Positions 62,785 to 64,000 of a DNA stretch of 64,000 bases are shown here, one piece after another. Position 1 is the first letter of the stretch. Every line of letters starts with the position of its first letter. Source of the DNA: Rickettsiales bacterium (GTDB lineage: Bacteria; Pseudomonadota; Alphaproteobacteria; Rickettsiales; JABIRX01); assembly GCA_016778805.1 (NCBI GenBank), contig JADHOX010000002.1, positions 8,001-72,000 of the forward strand, read 5' to 3'. The position numbers and the translations under genes are program-made. The notes beneath the pieces are model-generated. The model worked only from the letters and a program-made list of their open reading frames with translations, made no database searches and was not told the DNA's origin.

Positions 62785-64000
62785 ATGAGTAATAAGAATA
62801 TTCGGAATTTCTCCATAGTTGCGCATATCGATCATGGTAAATCTACTTTGGCAGATAGATTAATTGAATATTGTGGTGCCCTTGAGCAAAGGGAAATGAG
62901 CGCACAAATTCTAGATTCAATGGATATTGAAAGAGAGCGAGGAATTACTATTAAAGCCCAAACGGTTAGATTAAATTACAAGGCTAAAGATGGTAAAGAG
63001 TATATTTTAAACTTAATTGATACTCCAGGTCATGTTGATTTTTCTTATGAGGTATCAAGATCTCTCTCAGCTTGTGAAGGTTCTTTATTAGTTGTAGATA
63101 GTTCTCAAGGTGTTGAAGCTCAAACTCTAGCTAATGTTTATCAGGCAATTGAAAATGATCATGAGATAATTACTGTTTTAAATAAAATTGACCTTCCTGC
63201 TGCTGAGCCGGAAAGAGTTCTTACCGAAATTGAAGATGTAATTGGTATTGATACAAGTAATGCTATCTTAGCATCAGCCAAAACTGGCCAAGGAATAGAG
63301 GATGTACTGGAAGCAATTGTCAAATATATACCAGCTCCAGAAACCGGCGACGATAAGCCTTTAAAGGCATTACTTGTTGATGGATGGTATGATAGTTATT
63401 TAGGCGTTATTTTGTTAACTAGGATAATTAGTGGTTCGTTGCAAAAAGGAAAAAAAATGAAAATGTTATCTACAGGATCGGAGTATCTTGTTGAGGATGT
63501 TGGTTTTTTTACTCCAAAAAAGGTTAAATCTGATGCATTGAGATCAGGTGAGGTTGGTTTTATTAACGCTGCCATAAAGGAATTATCAGATTGTAATATT
63601 GGTGATACATTAACATATAATGATACTAATGTTGAAGCTTTACCAGGGTTTAAAGAGGTTAAGTCTGTAGTTTTTTGTTCTTTATTTCCTGCGGATCAGA
63701 GTGAGTATGATAAGCTAAAAGATAGTCTTTATAAATTAAAATTAAACGATGCAAGTTTTGAGTTTCAACATGAATCTTCTTCAGCTCTAGGTTTAGGGTT
63801 TCGTTGTGGGTTTTTAGGTTTGCTGCATTTAGAAATAGTTCAGGAAAGGTTAGAAAGAGAATTTGATCTAGATTTAATTACTACAGCACCAAGTGTAATT
63901 TATAAGATTGAGCTGAAAGATGGATTAGAAATTGATGTACATAATCCTGCAGATATGCCAGATGTTACAAAAATTGATAATATTAAAGAGCCTTGGATAA
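62785..64000 (+). CDS. lepA: Elongation factor 4 (LepA), 5' part
   Basis: A ribosomal back-translocase GTPase; 405 residues are visible before the window ends. The G1 motif [14 protein letters not shown] is at about residues 12-25, then the switch [21 protein letters not shown] and NKID. The later [21 protein letters not shown] confirms LepA rather than EF-G. It starts 3 nt after maf and ends outside the window. Confidence 0.97.
   Translation, partial: MSNKNIRNFSIVAHIDHGKSTLADRLIEYCGALEQREMSAQILDSMDIERERGITIKAQTVRLNYKAKDGKEYILNLIDTPGHVDFSYEVSRSLSACEGSLLVVDSSQGVEAQTLANVYQAIENDHEIITVLNKIDLPAAEPERVLTEIEDVIGIDTSNAILASAKTGQGIEDVLEAIVKYIPAPETGDDKPLKALLVDGWYDSYLGVILLTRIISGSLQKGKKMKMLSTGSEYLVEDVGFFTPKKVKSDALRSGEVGFINAAIKELSDCNIGDTLTYNDTNVEALPGFKEVKSVVFCSLFPADQSEYDKLKDSLYKLKLNDASFEFQHESSSALGLGFRCGFLGLLHLEIVQERLEREFDLDLITTAPSVIYKIELKDGLEIDVHNPADMPDVTKIDNIKEPWI

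Overview
This 64-kb window comes from an AT-rich, gene-dense bacterial chromosome that looks alphaproteobacterial and most resembles the order Rickettsiales or a close relative. Points in favour are the rpsP-rimM-trmD-rplS-leuC block, split F0 ATP synthase genes with both b and b' subunits, a class I (archaeal-type) lysyl-tRNA synthetase, the rpiB-glyA-nrdR-ribD block, and waaA next to a DUF374 acyltransferase. Ankyrin and effector-like proteins sit beside retained pathways for purine (purE, purK), histidine (hisF, hisE, hisC), leucine (leuC) and lysine/DAP (dapB), and there are pilus genes. That mix fits a host-associated but not strictly reduced lineage, for example Deianiraea-like or other early-branching Rickettsiales. 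The placement is inference; no rRNA gene is present to confirm it.

Layout. 1-1022: lipid A/Kdo genes (partial waaA, DUF374 acyltransferase), minus strand. 1149-3964: purE, purK, a DUF350 membrane protein and a trypsin-like protease. 3961-10268 (minus): rpmB, a double CDGSH protein, groEL, groES, leuC, rplS, trmD, rimM, rpsP. 10354-13456: two unknown acidic/coiled-coil proteins, then gltX. 13461-13988: a solitary Panacea/SocA-type protein. 14079-18853: hisF, hisE, hisC, alaS. 18855-23529 (minus): coaD, AIM24-like, gloB, M32 carboxypeptidase, small lipoprotein, tatD. 23602-26038: thrS, infC. 26088-29919: parvulin, yaaA, ThiF-like, dapB, rpmA, rplU. 29999-32243 (minus): F0 ATP synthase operon. 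32373-36688: dprA, topA, HAD phosphatase.

36741-42912 is an accessory, effector-like island. It holds an ankyrin protein ending in a possible CaaX box, two paralogous proteins with cytidine-deaminase-fold signatures (HSE and PCxHC), and two unknown genes, each convergent with one of the deaminase-like genes. 42941-46414 holds a glycerol-1-phosphate dehydrogenase-like gene back-to-back with an SDR gene, then lysS. 46416-54998 is a pilus locus. A minus-strand operon (prepilin peptidase, secretin lipoprotein, ABC-2-like permease, TPR-like protein, lysS) diverges from a plus-strand operon of four related pilin-like proteins, one of which appears to carry an inserted lectin-like (LamG/ConA-type) domain. 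55074-64000 returns to housekeeping: rpiB, an unknown small protein, glyA, nrdR, ribD, gyrA, tRNA-Arg(CCU), xseB, infA, maf and partial lepA.

Genes are tightly packed, often with 0-4 nt gaps or short overlaps, and no gap without a gene exceeds about 160 bp. Shine-Dalgarno sequences are rare even before groEL and ribosomal protein genes. I saw no insertion sequence, CRISPR array, prophage or rRNA gene. The most novel-looking parts are the paired deaminase-like/convergent-gene units and the modular pilin-like operon.
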